NCBI GenBank assembly: GCA_003241215.1
Contig: QFOL01000008.1
Span: forward strand, 1 to 40,093
Source: Agrobacterium fabrum
Lineage (GTDB): Bacteria; Pseudomonadota; Alphaproteobacteria; Rhizobiales; Rhizobiaceae
Length of the DNA: 40,093 nt
Reading direction: 5' to 3'
In this document: positions 1 through 9,393 of the stretch, piece by piece
Layout of the letters: every line of letters starts with the position of its first letter
Numbering within the stretch: position 1 is the stretch's first letter
Position numbers and translations under genes: made by a program
The notes under the pieces: generated by a model
The model's input: only the letters and a program-made list of their open reading frames with translations
What the model was told of the DNA's origin: nothing
Database searches by the model: none

Positions 1-934
1 CTCCAACGTGCTGAAATGGTACCGCAGCGGCCCTGACGACAAGGGCATCTACGGCATGCACACGCAGCTCACCATCACCGGCGCCTTCATCAACCGCACT
101 TTGTTCGATCAGGCCAATGTGGCGGTACCCGGCAAGGATGCGACGCTGGACGACTGGGCGAAGGCTGCCAATGCCGTCGCCAAGGCAACCGGCACGCCTT
201 ATCCGATGGCCATCGACCGTTCCGGCCACCGTATTGCCGGCCCGGCCATTTCCTACGGCGCGAAGATTTTCGACGCCGATGGCAAGCCCATTCTCGTCGA
301 TGAAGGTTTCACGACCTTCGTGAAGAAATTCGTCGAATGGAACAAGGACGGCACCATGGCGCGCGACGTCTGGGCCGGTCAGGGCGGCAATACCTATCGC
401 GACGCCGCGCAGGAATTCATCAACGGCCAGCTGGTCTATTATTATTCCGGCAGCTGGCAGACCGCGCGGTTCGACAGCCAGGTCGGCGATGCGTTCGACT
501 GGGAAGTCGTGCCGCAGCCCTGCGGCGGCGCTGCCTGCACCGGCATGCCTGGGGGCACCGGCGTTGTCGGCTTCAAGCAGACCAAGAACCCGAAGATCGT
601 TGCCGATATCCTGAACTTCCTCGCCCAGGACGAGAATTATCTCGACTTCACGGTGCGCACCCGCAACGTTCCGGCCCACAAGGCCGTGGCTGACAAGGGC
701 GTGACCTATACCGGTGCGACGCCGGCGACGCAGAAGGCCATGGACGCCTGGCTGGCCCAGATCCCGGGCATCAGCCCGATTGCCTATACCTATCAGGGTT
801 ACAAGAACAATCGCGCCATGTTCAACATCTCCGTCCAGCGCATCACGCAGGCCATCGTCGGTGAAAGCACCGTCGATGAGGCCATGGCCCGCGCGAAGAC
901 GGACCTCGAGGAAGCGTTGAAACAGGCGAAGTGA
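1..934 (+). CDS. Sugar ABC transporter substrate-binding protein (5' end outside window)
   Basis: This is the C-terminal part, about 310 residues, of a periplasmic solute-binding protein of the carbohydrate (family 1, MalE/UgpB-like) type. The frame is open to the left edge, so the true start and signal peptide lie outside the window. Typical features are the segment with TGMPGGTGVVGFKQTKNP, which resembles the GGTG-containing hinge region of sugar binding proteins, and an amphipathic C-terminal end (AMARAKTDLEEALKQAK). It is followed after 58 bases by two permeases and an ATPase on the same strand, so it is the binding component of that importer. The ligand is not readable; the downstream uronate-type enzymes make a uronic acid or oligouronide a reasonable guess. 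Confidence 0.9.
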   Translation, partial: SNVLKWYRSGPDDKGIYGMHTQLTITGAFINRTLFDQANVAVPGKDATLDDWAKAANAVAKATGTPYPMAIDRSGHRIAGPAISYGAKIFDADGKPILVDEGFTTFVKKFVEWNKDGTMARDVWAGQGGNTYRDAAQEFINGQLVYYYSGSWQTARFDSQVGDAFDWEVVPQPCGGAACTGMPGGTGVVGFKQTKNPKIVADILNFLAQDENYLDFTVRTRNVPAHKAVADKGVTYTGATPATQKAMDAWLAQIPGISPIAYTYQGYKNNRAMFNISVQRITQAIVGESTVDEAMARAKTDLEEALKQAK

Positions 935-946
935 TCCATCGCCTTC

Positions 947-968
947 CGGCGCGGCGCATGCCGCGCCG
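947..968 (+). terminator. Intercistronic hairpin after the binding-protein gene
   Basis: A 9-bp perfect stem (CGGCGCGGC / GCCGCGCCG) with loop GCAT lies 13 bases after the stop codon and ends 25 bases before the first permease. There is no T run, so it more likely attenuates transcription or protects the upstream message 3' end than stops transcription fully. Such hairpins commonly set high binding protein to permease ratios. Confidence 0.55.
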
Positions 969-992
969 CGCCGGATCGAAGGAGGACCCCTC

Positions 993-1961
993 ATGTATAA
1001 ATTTCTTGCGCCCGTCATGGGCATTGTCGAACTGCCCTTTGCCTTCCTGCAGAAGGTTCTCGGCCACCGGCGGATCGCCTGGGTGTTCCTCACACCCAAC
1101 CTGATCCTGTTCGCGGTCTTCGCCTTTCTGCCGATCGTGCTGAACATGGCCTATTCCGTGACCGGTAGCGAACACATATTGCTTTCGGAGCGCCCTTCGG
1201 TGGGCGGCGAAAATTTCTCGGTCCTTCTTTCCTGCCAGAATTACCTCGACCCCAATTCCTGTCAGCGCGACCTGTTCTGGCGCGCGGTCTGGAACACGGT
1301 TTTCTTCGTGGTGCTGCAGGTGGGTTTCATGGTCGGCTTTTCGCTGATCACGGCCATCGTGCTCAACCGCGATATCCGGGCGCGCGGTTTCTTCCGCGCT
1401 GTCTTCTTCTTCCCCGTGCTGCTGTCGCCCGTCGTTGTGGCCCTGATCTGGAAGTGGATTCTCCAGCGTTTCGGCGTTCTCAATGCGGCGATGGAGGGTC
1501 TGGGCCTCGGTTCGGTGGACTGGCTGCTCGAAGCCAATCTTGCCTTCGGCTGGTCCGTGTTCCTGTCGGTCTGGGCGCATATGGGTTTCTACACGCTCAT
1601 TCTTCTTGCCGGCCTCCAGGCGATCCCGCGTGATGTCTATGAGGCGGCGCAGCTCGACAAGGCAAGCCCTTGGCGCATCTTCCGCCGCATCACGCTGCCG
1701 CTGCTTGCGCCCACCATGCTCGTCGTTCTCGTCCTGTCGCTCATCAAGGGCGTGCAGACCTTCGATGAGGTCTTTGCCTTCACCGGCGGCGGCCCCGGTT
1801 CGGCGACTACCTTCATCATTCAGTTCATCTATCAGACCGGTTTTGCCGGGACGCCCCGCAATTTCGGCCTTGCCGCTGCTGCTTCGCTGCTGCTCGCCGT
1901 GGTGCTCGTGGTGCTGACCGCCCTGCAATTCCGGGCAAACAGGAGCAAGGTCGATGGCTAG
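993..1961 (+). CDS. Sugar ABC transporter permease, MalF type
   Basis: Inner membrane permease of 322 residues with about six membrane segments. The first is near residues 28-52, the rest lie between about 100 and 315. The cytoplasmic EAA loop that contacts the ATPase is visible as YEAAQLDKASPWRIFRRITLP, about residues 213-233. A periplasmic loop between the first two segments contains two cysteines (SCQNYLDPNSCQ) that could form a disulfide. The start is supported by a strong AAGGAGG sequence ending 8 bases upstream. It overlaps the next permease gene by 8 bases, which suggests translational coupling. With the preceding binding protein and following permease and ATPase it forms one importer. 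Confidence 0.92.
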   Translation: MYKFLAPVMGIVELPFAFLQKVLGHRRIAWVFLTPNLILFAVFAFLPIVLNMAYSVTGSEHILLSERPSVGGENFSVLLSCQNYLDPNSCQRDLFWRAVWNTVFFVVLQVGFMVGFSLITAIVLNRDIRARGFFRAVFFFPVLLSPVVVALIWKWILQRFGVLNAAMEGLGLGSVDWLLEANLAFGWSVFLSVWAHMGFYTLILLAGLQAIPRDVYEAAQLDKASPWRIFRRITLPLLAPTMLVVLVLSLIKGVQTFDEVFAFTGGGPGSATTFIIQFIYQTGFAGTPRNFGLAAAASLLLAVVLVVLTALQFRANRSKVDG

Positions 1962-2997
1962 GATTGGCGCATTTCTAACCCGTACCCGCGGCCGCAACGG
2001 CAAGCTGCACTGGACCGACTGGCTGTCCTACGCCTATCTCGGCGTGGCCGTGCTGATGATGTTCGGTCCCGTCGTCTGGCTCGTGCTTTCCTCGTTCAAG
2101 ACGGAAGCCGATCTGCAGCGCTTTCCGCCACGTCTTCTGCCCTATACGCAGGAAACCGTGGTGGTGGATGGGCAGGCGGCGCCGCTGCCGGCCTATGTCG
2201 ACAAGGATGGCCGCAAGTTCGGCATGATCAGACGCATCGGTCTCGTGGCCCAGGTGGTTGATCCCGCCAAGCCAGCCGAAGTCCTGAAGATGCCGTTCAA
2301 CGAGCTGAAGCCGGCTGAAAAGGTGGCGCTGGCGACGGAAAACTACACCGAGCTTTTCCAGCGCTTCAATTTCCCGCTCTATTTCTGGAACTCGACCTTC
2401 ATCACGGTGACCTCAACCATCATCATGCTGATCGTCAATTCCATGGCGGCCTTTGCACTCTCGAAATACCAGTTCAAGGGCAGGGGCGTGGTGCTGGCGC
2501 TGGTTGTCGGCACGCTGATGATCCCGCAGACCGTCGTGCTGGTCCCACTGTTTCTCATCACCAGCCAGCTCGGCATGATCAACAGTCTCTGGGGCGTCAT
2601 CATTCCCGGCGCCGCCACGCCCACAGGCGTCTTCCTGCTGCGGCAATACATGCTGACGATCCCGGATGAAATCCTCGATGCGGCGCGTATGGACAAGGCG
2701 AGCGAGTGGAAAATCTACTGGCGCATCATCCTGCCGCTTTCGGCCCCGGCGCTTGCCGTTCTTGCGATCCTTGCGATCATGTGGCGCTGGAACGATTTCC
2801 TCTGGCCGTTGATCGTGCTGACCCGCAACGACAACTTCACCCTGCAGCTGGCGCTCAACTCCTTCCAGGGGGAGATGACGACGGAATGGAGCAACCTTCT
2901 CGCCATGACGGTGCTGACACTCGCCCCGATCGCGCTGGTCTTCATGTTCCTGCAAAAATACATCGCCACCGGCATTGCATCGACGGGCGGCAAATAA
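1954..2997 (+). CDS. Sugar ABC transporter permease, MalG type, with enlarged first periplasmic loop
   Basis: Second permease of the importer, 347 residues. The EAA loop reads LDAARMDKASEWKIYWRIILP, in the C-terminal half. Most MalG-type partners are about 275-300 residues; here the extra length is a stretch of about 95 residues (about residues 48-140) between the first and second membrane segments, rich in charged residues, which would sit in the periplasm. Similar insertions occur in some MalG-family permeases, so it is unusual but not unique. The start codon lies inside the end of the previous gene. The gene ends 22 bases before the ATPase. Confidence 0.92.
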   Translation: MARIGAFLTRTRGRNGKLHWTDWLSYAYLGVAVLMMFGPVVWLVLSSFKTEADLQRFPPRLLPYTQETVVVDGQAAPLPAYVDKDGRKFGMIRRIGLVAQVVDPAKPAEVLKMPFNELKPAEKVALATENYTELFQRFNFPLYFWNSTFITVTSTIIMLIVNSMAAFALSKYQFKGRGVVLALVVGTLMIPQTVVLVPLFLITSQLGMINSLWGVIIPGAATPTGVFLLRQYMLTIPDEILDAARMDKASEWKIYWRIILPLSAPALAVLAILAIMWRWNDFLWPLIVLTRNDNFTLQLALNSFQGEMTTEWSNLLAMTVLTLAPIALVFMFLQKYIATGIASTGGK

Positions 2998-3019
2998 TCC
3001 TCAGGGAGGAAACACGACA

Positions 3020-4099
<1,080 letters not shown>

Positions 4100-4136
4100 C
4101 AGCCTTTGGCGCAACCCGCAACGCAGGACCATTGAC

Positions 4137-5861
4137 ATGACCGATAAAAAACTCCGTTCCGACCGCTGGTTTGCTCCCGACGACCTGCGCAGCTTCGGCC
4201 ACCGCTCGCGCATGATGCAGCTTGGTTATGCGGAGGAGGATTTTGTCGGCAAGCCCGTCATCGGTATCCTCAACACCTGGTCGGAGCTGAATACCTGTCA
4301 CTCGCATTTCCCCGAGCGCGTGCAGGATGTGAAACGCGGCGTGCTGCAGGCCGGCGGCTTCCCCGTCGAGATGCCGTCGCTTTCGGTCGATGAGAGCTTC
4401 ACCAAACCGACATCGATGCTCTATCGCAACATGCTGGCGATGGAGACGGAAGAAATGATCCGCTCTCACCCGCTTGACGGTGTGGTGCTGATGGGTGGTT
4501 GCGACAAGACGACACCGGGCCTCGTCATGGGGGCGATCTCGGCCGGTGTGCCGATGATCTATCTGCCGGCAGGTCCGATGCTGCGCGGCAACTATGCCGG
4601 CAAGGTGCTGGGTTCGGGTTCGGACGCCTGGAAATATTGGGACGAGCGCCGCGCCGGTAACGTAACCGACGAGGAATGGCGAGGCGTGCAGGGCGGCATC
4701 GCCCGCTCCGCCGGTGTCTGCATGACCATGGGCACCGCCTCGACCATGACCGCCATCACCGACGCCCTTGGCCTCACTTTGCCGGGAGCTTCCTCCATTC
4801 CGGCGGTGGATGCCGAACACCAGCGCATGTCGGCAGGTTGCGGCCGGCGTATCGTGGAGATGGTGGCTGAGGAGCTGACGCCGGACCGGATTCTGACCGC
4901 GACCGCCTTTCGCAATGCCGCCATCGTCGCCATGGCGACCGGTTGCTCCACCAATGCCGTCGTGCATCTGATCGCCATGGCCCGCCGCGCCGGCGTGCCG
5001 ATGACGCTGGATGAACTGGACGAACTTGGCCGGGTTACGCCGCTGATCGCCAATGTGCGTCCCTCCGGCAAAGACTATCTAATGGAGGACTTCTATTATG
5101 CCGGTGGCCTGCGGGCGCTGATGAAGCAGCTGGAAAGTCGTCTCGACTGTTCGGCGCTGACGGTGACCGGCCGCAGCATGGGCGAAAATCTCGAGGGTGC
5201 GAAGGTCTATAATGACGACGTCATCCGCTCGCTCGACAATCCGGTTTATGCGGAAGGTTCGCTCGCGGTGCTGCGCGGCAATCTTTGCCCTGACGGCGCC
5301 GTCATCAAGCCCGCCGCCTGCGATCCGAAATATCATGTGCACGAAGGCCCGGCGCTGGTCTTCGACAGCTATCCTGACATGAAGAAGGCGATCGACGACG
5401 AGAACCTCGATGTCACGCCGGATCATGTTCTGGTGCTGCGCAATGCCGGTCCGCTCGGCGGTCCCGGTTTTCCGGAATGGGGAATGCTGCCCATCCCGAA
5501 GGCGCTGATCAAGAAAGGCCACCGCGACATGGTGCGCATTTCCGATGCCCGCATGTCCGGCACCTCTTATGGCGCCTGCGTCCTGCATGTCGCGCCGGAA
5601 AGCTTCGTCGGCGGCCCGCTGGCGCTCTTGAAGACCGGCGATATCGTGCGCCTCGACCTGCCGCAGCGCCGGCTCGACATGCTGGTCAGCGAAGAGGAAA
5701 TCGCCCGCCGCCGCGCCGCCTGGCAGGCGCCCGCGCCGCGTTATGAGCGCGGTTATGGTTATCTCTTTTCCAAGCATGTCACCCAGGCCGATGAAGGTTG
5801 CGATTTCGACTTCCTGCAGACGGATTTCGGCCGCAGCGCCGGCGAGCCCGATATTTTCTGA
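4137..5861 (+). CDS. IlvD/Edd-family sugar-acid dehydratase
   Basis: A 574-residue dehydratase of the IlvD/Edd family, closest in appearance to bacterial arabinonate/xylonate-type dehydratases. These enzymes remove water from a sugar acid to give a 2-keto-3-deoxy acid, using an iron-sulfur cluster and magnesium. The three cluster cysteines expected for this group are present: Cys54 (NTCHSHF), Cys122 (GGCDKTTPG) and Cys195 (AGVCMTMGTAST). The catalytic serine region is ISDARMSGTSYG (Ser474). Length matches the family (about 570-590). It stands 37 bases after the ATPase and 11 bases before the uronate-dehydrogenase-like gene, so it probably acts on the acid made by that enzyme. Substrate identity (aldarate, arabinonate, galactonate or other) cannot be decided from sequence. 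It is not expected to be the biosynthetic dihydroxyacid dehydratase. Confidence 0.88.
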   Translation: MTDKKLRSDRWFAPDDLRSFGHRSRMMQLGYAEEDFVGKPVIGILNTWSELNTCHSHFPERVQDVKRGVLQAGGFPVEMPSLSVDESFTKPTSMLYRNMLAMETEEMIRSHPLDGVVLMGGCDKTTPGLVMGAISAGVPMIYLPAGPMLRGNYAGKVLGSGSDAWKYWDERRAGNVTDEEWRGVQGGIARSAGVCMTMGTASTMTAITDALGLTLPGASSIPAVDAEHQRMSAGCGRRIVEMVAEELTPDRILTATAFRNAAIVAMATGCSTNAVVHLIAMARRAGVPMTLDELDELGRVTPLIANVRPSGKDYLMEDFYYAGGLRALMKQLESRLDCSALTVTGRSMGENLEGAKVYNDDVIRSLDNPVYAEGSLAVLRGNLCPDGAVIKPAACDPKYHVHEGPALVFDSYPDMKKAIDDENLDVTPDHVLVLRNAGPLGGPGFPEWGMLPIPKALIKKGHRDMVRISDARMSGTSYGACVLHVAPESFVGGPLALLKTGDIVRLDLPQRRLDMLVSEEEIARRRAAWQAPAPRYERGYGYLFSKHVTQADEGCDFDFLQTDFGRSAGEPDIF

Positions 5862-5872
5862 GAGGCGCTATC

Positions 5873-6670
5873 ATGTTGAAGCGATTGCTCATCACCGGTG
5901 CCGGCGGCAAGCTGGGCAGCATGCTGCGCGGGCGGCTTGGCCATGTCGCCGAGACCATCCGGCTTTCGGATGTCGTCGATCTCGGCACGCCTGCACCTCA
6001 CGAAGAGCTTGTTCATTGCGCGCTCGAGGATGAGCCGGCGGTCCACGATCTCGTGAGGGGCTGTGACGGCATCATCCATCTCGGCGGTATTTCGGTCGAG
6101 AAAGCTTTCGACCCCATCGAGGCCGCCAATCTGCGCGGGGTCTACAATCTCTATGAAGCGGCGCGGGCGAACGGCAGGCCGCGCATTGTTTTCGCTTCCA
6201 GCAACCACACGATCGGTTATTACCCGCAGGGCACGCAGCTCGCACCCGATACGACTTTTTTGCCTGACGGCCTTTACGGCGTCTCGAAGATTTTCGGCGA
6301 GGCGATGGCAAGCCTCTACCATTCCAAATTCAGCCAGGAGACGGCCATCGTCCGCATTGGCTCCTGCGAAGCAAAACCCACGAACTGGCGCATGCTGTCC
6401 ACCTGGCTCAGCCATGACGATTTGGTTTCGCTGATAGAGGCCATATATCGCGTGCCGAAACTCGGCTGCCCGGTCATCTGGGGCGTTTCCGCCAATGACG
6501 ACAGCTGGTGGGACAATTCCCATGTCGATTTTCTCGGCTGGCAGCGCCGCGACAATGCCGCGCGCTACCGCGCGGAAATCGAACGCGATGTGCCGCGCCC
6601 CGATCCGGAGGCTGCAATCGCAAAATATCAGGGCGGCGTTTTTATCGACGAGCCCATTCACAGGACTTGA
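5873..6670 (+). CDS. udh: Uronate dehydrogenase-like NAD-dependent short-chain enzyme
   Basis: A 265-residue extended short-chain dehydrogenase, exactly the size of the characterised Agrobacterium uronate dehydrogenase and very similar to it by eye. Uronate dehydrogenase oxidises D-galacturonate or D-glucuronate with NAD to the aldaric acid lactone. Visible features are TGAGGKLG (nucleotide binding, residues 8-15), IHLGGISVEK, FASSNHTIGYYP, the catalytic YGVSK (Tyr135, Lys139), VRIGSCEAKPTNWRMLSTW and WDNSHVDFLGW. The start at 5873 was preferred over an upstream in-frame ATG inside the dehydratase, because it gives the family length. It lies in an operon with a sugar importer, a sugar-acid dehydratase and an RraA-family protein. 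It could be a paralogue acting on another aldose, so the symbol is by homology only. Confidence 0.82.
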   Translation: MLKRLLITGAGGKLGSMLRGRLGHVAETIRLSDVVDLGTPAPHEELVHCALEDEPAVHDLVRGCDGIIHLGGISVEKAFDPIEAANLRGVYNLYEAARANGRPRIVFASSNHTIGYYPQGTQLAPDTTFLPDGLYGVSKIFGEAMASLYHSKFSQETAIVRIGSCEAKPTNWRMLSTWLSHDDLVSLIEAIYRVPKLGCPVIWGVSANDDSWWDNSHVDFLGWQRRDNAARYRAEIERDVPRPDPEAAIAKYQGGVFIDEPIHRT

Positions 6671-6704
6671 AACGCATCCATCCGGCCATTGCGAGGAGAC
6701 CGAA

Positions 6705-7415
6705 ATGAACAATGAAACGCGCGAAAAACTGATGACGATTTCCGTCGCCACGCTGGCGACGGCGCTTTACAAGCGTGGCCTGCGAAGCCAGGTCATTCAG
6801 GGCGTGCACCCGCTGGGACACAAGGGCAAGAACATGGTGGGCCCGGCGTTCACGCTGCGCTACATGCCGGCCCGCGAAGACCGCAACCAGCTTGTGGAGT
6901 TCCGTAACCCCGCCCATCCGCAGCGTGTCGCCATCGAAACCTGCCCGCCGGGCCACGTGCTTGTCATGGACAGCCGCAAGGATGCGAGCGCGGCATCGGC
7001 GGGCGATATTCTCGTCACGCGCCTGATGGTTCGCGGCGGAGCGGGCATCGTCACCGATGGCGGTTTTCGTGATGCCGCCACCATCGCCGAACTGGATATT
7101 CCAGCCTATCACACCCGCCCTTCCAGCCCCACCAACCTGACCAAACACGAGGCCATCGAGATCAACGGTCCGATCGGCTGCGGCGACGCGCCGGTCTTCC
7201 CCGGCGACATCATCGTGGGCGATGCGGATTGCGTCATCGTCATCCCCGCCGGCATTGCCGATGAAGTGGCGGCCGAGGCGGTGGAAATGACGGCTTACGA
7301 AGATTTTGTGGTGGAACAGGTCAAGGCCGGCCAGACCATCATCGGGCTCTACCCCTGCACCAGGGAAGAACACCAGGTAGCCTTCGCCGAATGGCGCAAA
7401 CAGCACGGGCGCTGA
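6705..7415 (+). CDS. RraA / HMG-CHA aldolase family protein
   Basis: A 236-residue protein of the RraA-like fold. The family includes divalent-metal class II pyruvate aldolases that cleave 4-hydroxy-4-methyl-2-oxoglutarate or 4-carboxy-4-hydroxy-2-oxoadipate and decarboxylate oxaloacetate, as well as the RNase E inhibitor RraA. The metal and substrate motif of the aldolase branch is present as VTDGGFRDA, with adjacent Arg and Asp. The surrounding GDILVTRLMVRGGAGI and PGDIIVGDADCVIVIP blocks are typical. Being the last gene of a sugar-acid operon, it is more likely a catabolic aldolase or decarboxylase than an RNase regulator. The start has GAGGAGACCGAA just upstream; an earlier in-frame ATG (6495) would overlap the previous gene deeply. 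Confidence 0.8.
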   Translation: MNNETREKLMTISVATLATALYKRGLRSQVIQGVHPLGHKGKNMVGPAFTLRYMPAREDRNQLVEFRNPAHPQRVAIETCPPGHVLVMDSRKDASAASAGDILVTRLMVRGGAGIVTDGGFRDAATIAELDIPAYHTRPSSPTNLTKHEAIEINGPIGCGDAPVFPGDIIVGDADCVIVIPAGIADEVAAEAVEMTAYEDFVVEQVKAGQTIIGLYPCTREEHQVAFAEWRKQHGR

Positions 7416-7435
7416 CAGCCTCCGACCCATATGCT

Positions 7436-7463
7436 CCGGCGCCTGTTTCATGGCGGGCGCCGG
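7436..7463. terminator. Hairpin between convergent operons
   Basis: An 8-bp perfect inverted repeat CCGGCGCC / GGCGCCGG with a 12-base loop lies in the 94 bases between the RraA-family gene and phnE, which converge. It probably serves both strands. No long T run follows on either side. Confidence 0.5.
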
Positions 7464-7509
7464 GGCCGCCAGACCCTTGCGGCGTTCACCCGGGAATGCC
7501 TTATCGCTG

Positions 7510-8313
7510 TTACAGCACCAGTTTGCGCAGCTGTTGGGAGAGAAGATCCATCAGGCTCACGGTGAGCATGATGATGATCAGCATCGCGGAGGCCTGCGGA
7601 TAATAGAAACCGCGGATGTTTTCGAACAGAACCTGGCCGATCCCGCCGGCGCCGATGATGCCGAGCACGGTGGCGGAGCGGATGTTGGATTCGAGGCGGT
7701 AAAGCGAAAGCGAAATCCACAGCGGCAGCACCTGCGGGATGACCCCGAACAGGACCTGCTGCACGCGCGACGCGCCGGTCGTGCGAATGGCCTCAACCGG
7801 TCGCGGATCGATTGCCTCGACGGCCTCCGAAAACAGTTTCGAGAGCGTGCCGGTCGTATGGATGAAGAGCGCCATCACGCCGGCAAACGGCCCAAGACCC
7901 ACCGCCACCACAAAAAGCACCGCAAACACGACTTCGTGGATGGCGCGGAACATATCCATCAGGCGTCGGACGGGGTGCAGCACCCACCATGGCGCCATGT
8001 TGTGCGCTGAAACTATGCCGAGCGGGATGGAGAAAATGACCGCGAGGAACGTGCCCCAAAGTGCGATCTGCACGGTGACGACCATTTCTTCCAGATAATA
8101 TCGCCAGTCGCTGAAATCGGGCTTCATGAAACCGCTGGCATATTCGGCCATGTTGCCGGCATCGGTGAAGAGATAGGTCCACCTGCCCATCTCGGCCGGC
8201 GTCCAGCTATAGGCCAGCGCCGCGACAACGGTCAGCAGGATGAGACCGTTTCGCGTCCCGCCCGGCTGCTTCGGCAAAGGTACGGTGTCTGTTGTCGTCA
8301 TCGCTTTGGTCAT
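7510..8313 (-). CDS. phnE: Phosphonate ABC transporter permease PhnE
   Basis: A 267-residue inner membrane permease with about six membrane segments. The permease family signature near the C terminus reads [24 protein letters not shown], matching the PhnE-type EAA loop, followed by [21 protein letters not shown], which is highly typical of PhnE and related phosphite/phosphonate permeases. It is the third gene of a leftward phnC-phnD-phnE set, 61 bases after phnD, with a strong hairpin in that gap. A later in-frame ATG at codon 5 (MTTTDTV) is an alternative start. The role is import of a phosphonate such as 2-aminoethylphosphonate across the inner membrane. Confidence 0.93.
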   Translation of the reverse strand: MTKAMTTTDTVPLPKQPGGTRNGLILLTVVAALAYSWTPAEMGRWTYLFTDAGNMAEYASGFMKPDFSDWRYYLEEMVVTVQIALWGTFLAVIFSIPLGIVSAHNMAPWWVLHPVRRLMDMFRAIHEVVFAVLFVVAVGLGPFAGVMALFIHTTGTLSKLFSEAVEAIDPRPVEAIRTTGASRVQQVLFGVIPQVLPLWISLSLYRLESNIRSATVLGIIGAGGIGQVLFENIRGFYYPQASAMLIIIMLTVSLMDLLSQQLRKLVL

Positions 8314-8337
8314 GGAATTCGTCCCGCATTGGAGGAG

Positions 8338-8361
8338 GAGGCAGGCCGTGAGGCCTGCCTC
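8338..8361 (-). terminator. Strong intercistronic hairpin between phnD and phnE
   Basis: A perfect 10-bp stem GAGGCAGGCC / GGCCTGCCTC with a 4-base loop lies 13 bases after the phnD stop codon and 24 bases before the phnE start. Without a T run it probably causes partial termination or stabilises the binding-protein message, lowering permease relative to binding protein. Confidence 0.55.
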
Positions 8362-8374
8362 ATGGTCGGTCAGC

Positions 8375-9367
8375 TCAGTTGCCGAGCTTGGCGAGTTCGG
8401 CTTCGTATCTTGCCTTCTGCGCCGTCAGATCCTTGATCCTTGTTTCCTTTGCTGCGGCATCGAGCTTTGCATCGCCCTGCGCCTGGGCAATCGCCTTGCT
8501 CAGCTCCATGACGCGGATCGGCAGCAGCTGGTTGTCGTTGGAGGCGCGGAACGGCGACCATTTCAGGCCGGCGAGGATCTTTTTCTCCTCTTCGATATTG
8601 CCCTTGGACTTATCTGTGCCGAAGGTCAGGAAAAAATCACGGATTTTGGTCTTGGCCTCTTCCGACAGGTCCTTGCGCCAGACGATCGGGTCGGCCGGGA
8701 TCAGGGGCGAGCGCCAGATTTCGCGGATGTTGGCGAAGGCCTTGGGGTTGTTCTGCTCGATGAGCGCCATGTTTTCGGTGTTGTTGGCCGCAGCATCGAC
8801 CTGCCGGTTGGCCACAGCCATGGCGTTGGTTTCATGATTGGCATTGGTAACGTTCTTGAAGCACGTCTTCGGGTCGACATTGTTCTTCGAGAAGACAAAG
8901 GTCATCGGCACGAGATAACCGGAGGTCGAGTTGACGTCGCCGAGACCGAAGTTGAGCGACCGGTCACATTTCAGAAGCTGGTCTATCGTCTGGACCGGCG
9001 AATCTTTCGGCACGATGACGACGGACCAGTAGCCCGGCTCACCGGTCGAGGCGACGCTTTGCACGAAGACCTCGCCCTCGGCGCGGTCGACGGCTTCCAT
9101 GGCCGACTTGTTGCCGTACCATGCCATCTGCACCTTGTTGAAGCGCATGCCTTCGATGATGCCGGCATAATCGGAAGCGAAGAAGGGTTTTACCTCAAGG
9201 CCGGTCTTTTCCTTCATCGCATCGAGGAAGGGCAGCCAGCTGCCCTTAAGGTTCTGCTGGGATTCGGTCGAGATAATACCGAAGTTGATGGTCTCTGCCG
9301 CATGCGCTGCAGACCCCAGAGTAAAGGCGAGCGACATTGCCGCCATGCTTTTCAGGATCGCGTTCAT
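8375..9367 (-). CDS. phnD: Phosphonate ABC transporter substrate-binding protein PhnD
   Basis: A 330-residue periplasmic binding protein with an N-terminal signal peptide (about residues 1-23, cleavage after AHA). PhnD-type features are [66 protein letters not shown] (the phosphonate-anchoring STSGYL block) and [20 protein letters not shown]. The family binds 2-aminoethylphosphonate and similar ligands. It lies 26 bases downstream of phnC. The lysine- and alanine-rich C-terminal tail (about the last 35 residues) is predicted helical. The exact ligand is not readable; the downstream-acting FAD oxidase suggests an aminoalkylphosphonate. Confidence 0.93.
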   Translation of the reverse strand: MNAILKSMAAMSLAFTLGSAAHAAETINFGIISTESQQNLKGSWLPFLDAMKEKTGLEVKPFFASDYAGIIEGMRFNKVQMAWYGNKSAMEAVDRAEGEVFVQSVASTGEPGYWSVVIVPKDSPVQTIDQLLKCDRSLNFGLGDVNSTSGYLVPMTFVFSKNNVDPKTCFKNVTNANHETNAMAVANRQVDAAANNTENMALIEQNNPKAFANIREIWRSPLIPADPIVWRKDLSEEAKTKIRDFFLTFGTDKSKGNIEEEKKILAGLKWSPFRASNDNQLLPIRVMELSKAIAQAQGDAKLDAAAKETRIKDLTAQKARYEAELAKLGN

Positions 9368-9393
9368 CGTAGTCTCCGTGTCGTCAAACGTGG

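Noticed and set aside
843..2003. A 386-codon minus-strand frame at the window start
   Set aside because: It spans the binding-protein end and a permease gene in reverse. The plus-strand genes have the expected motifs and ribosome sites.
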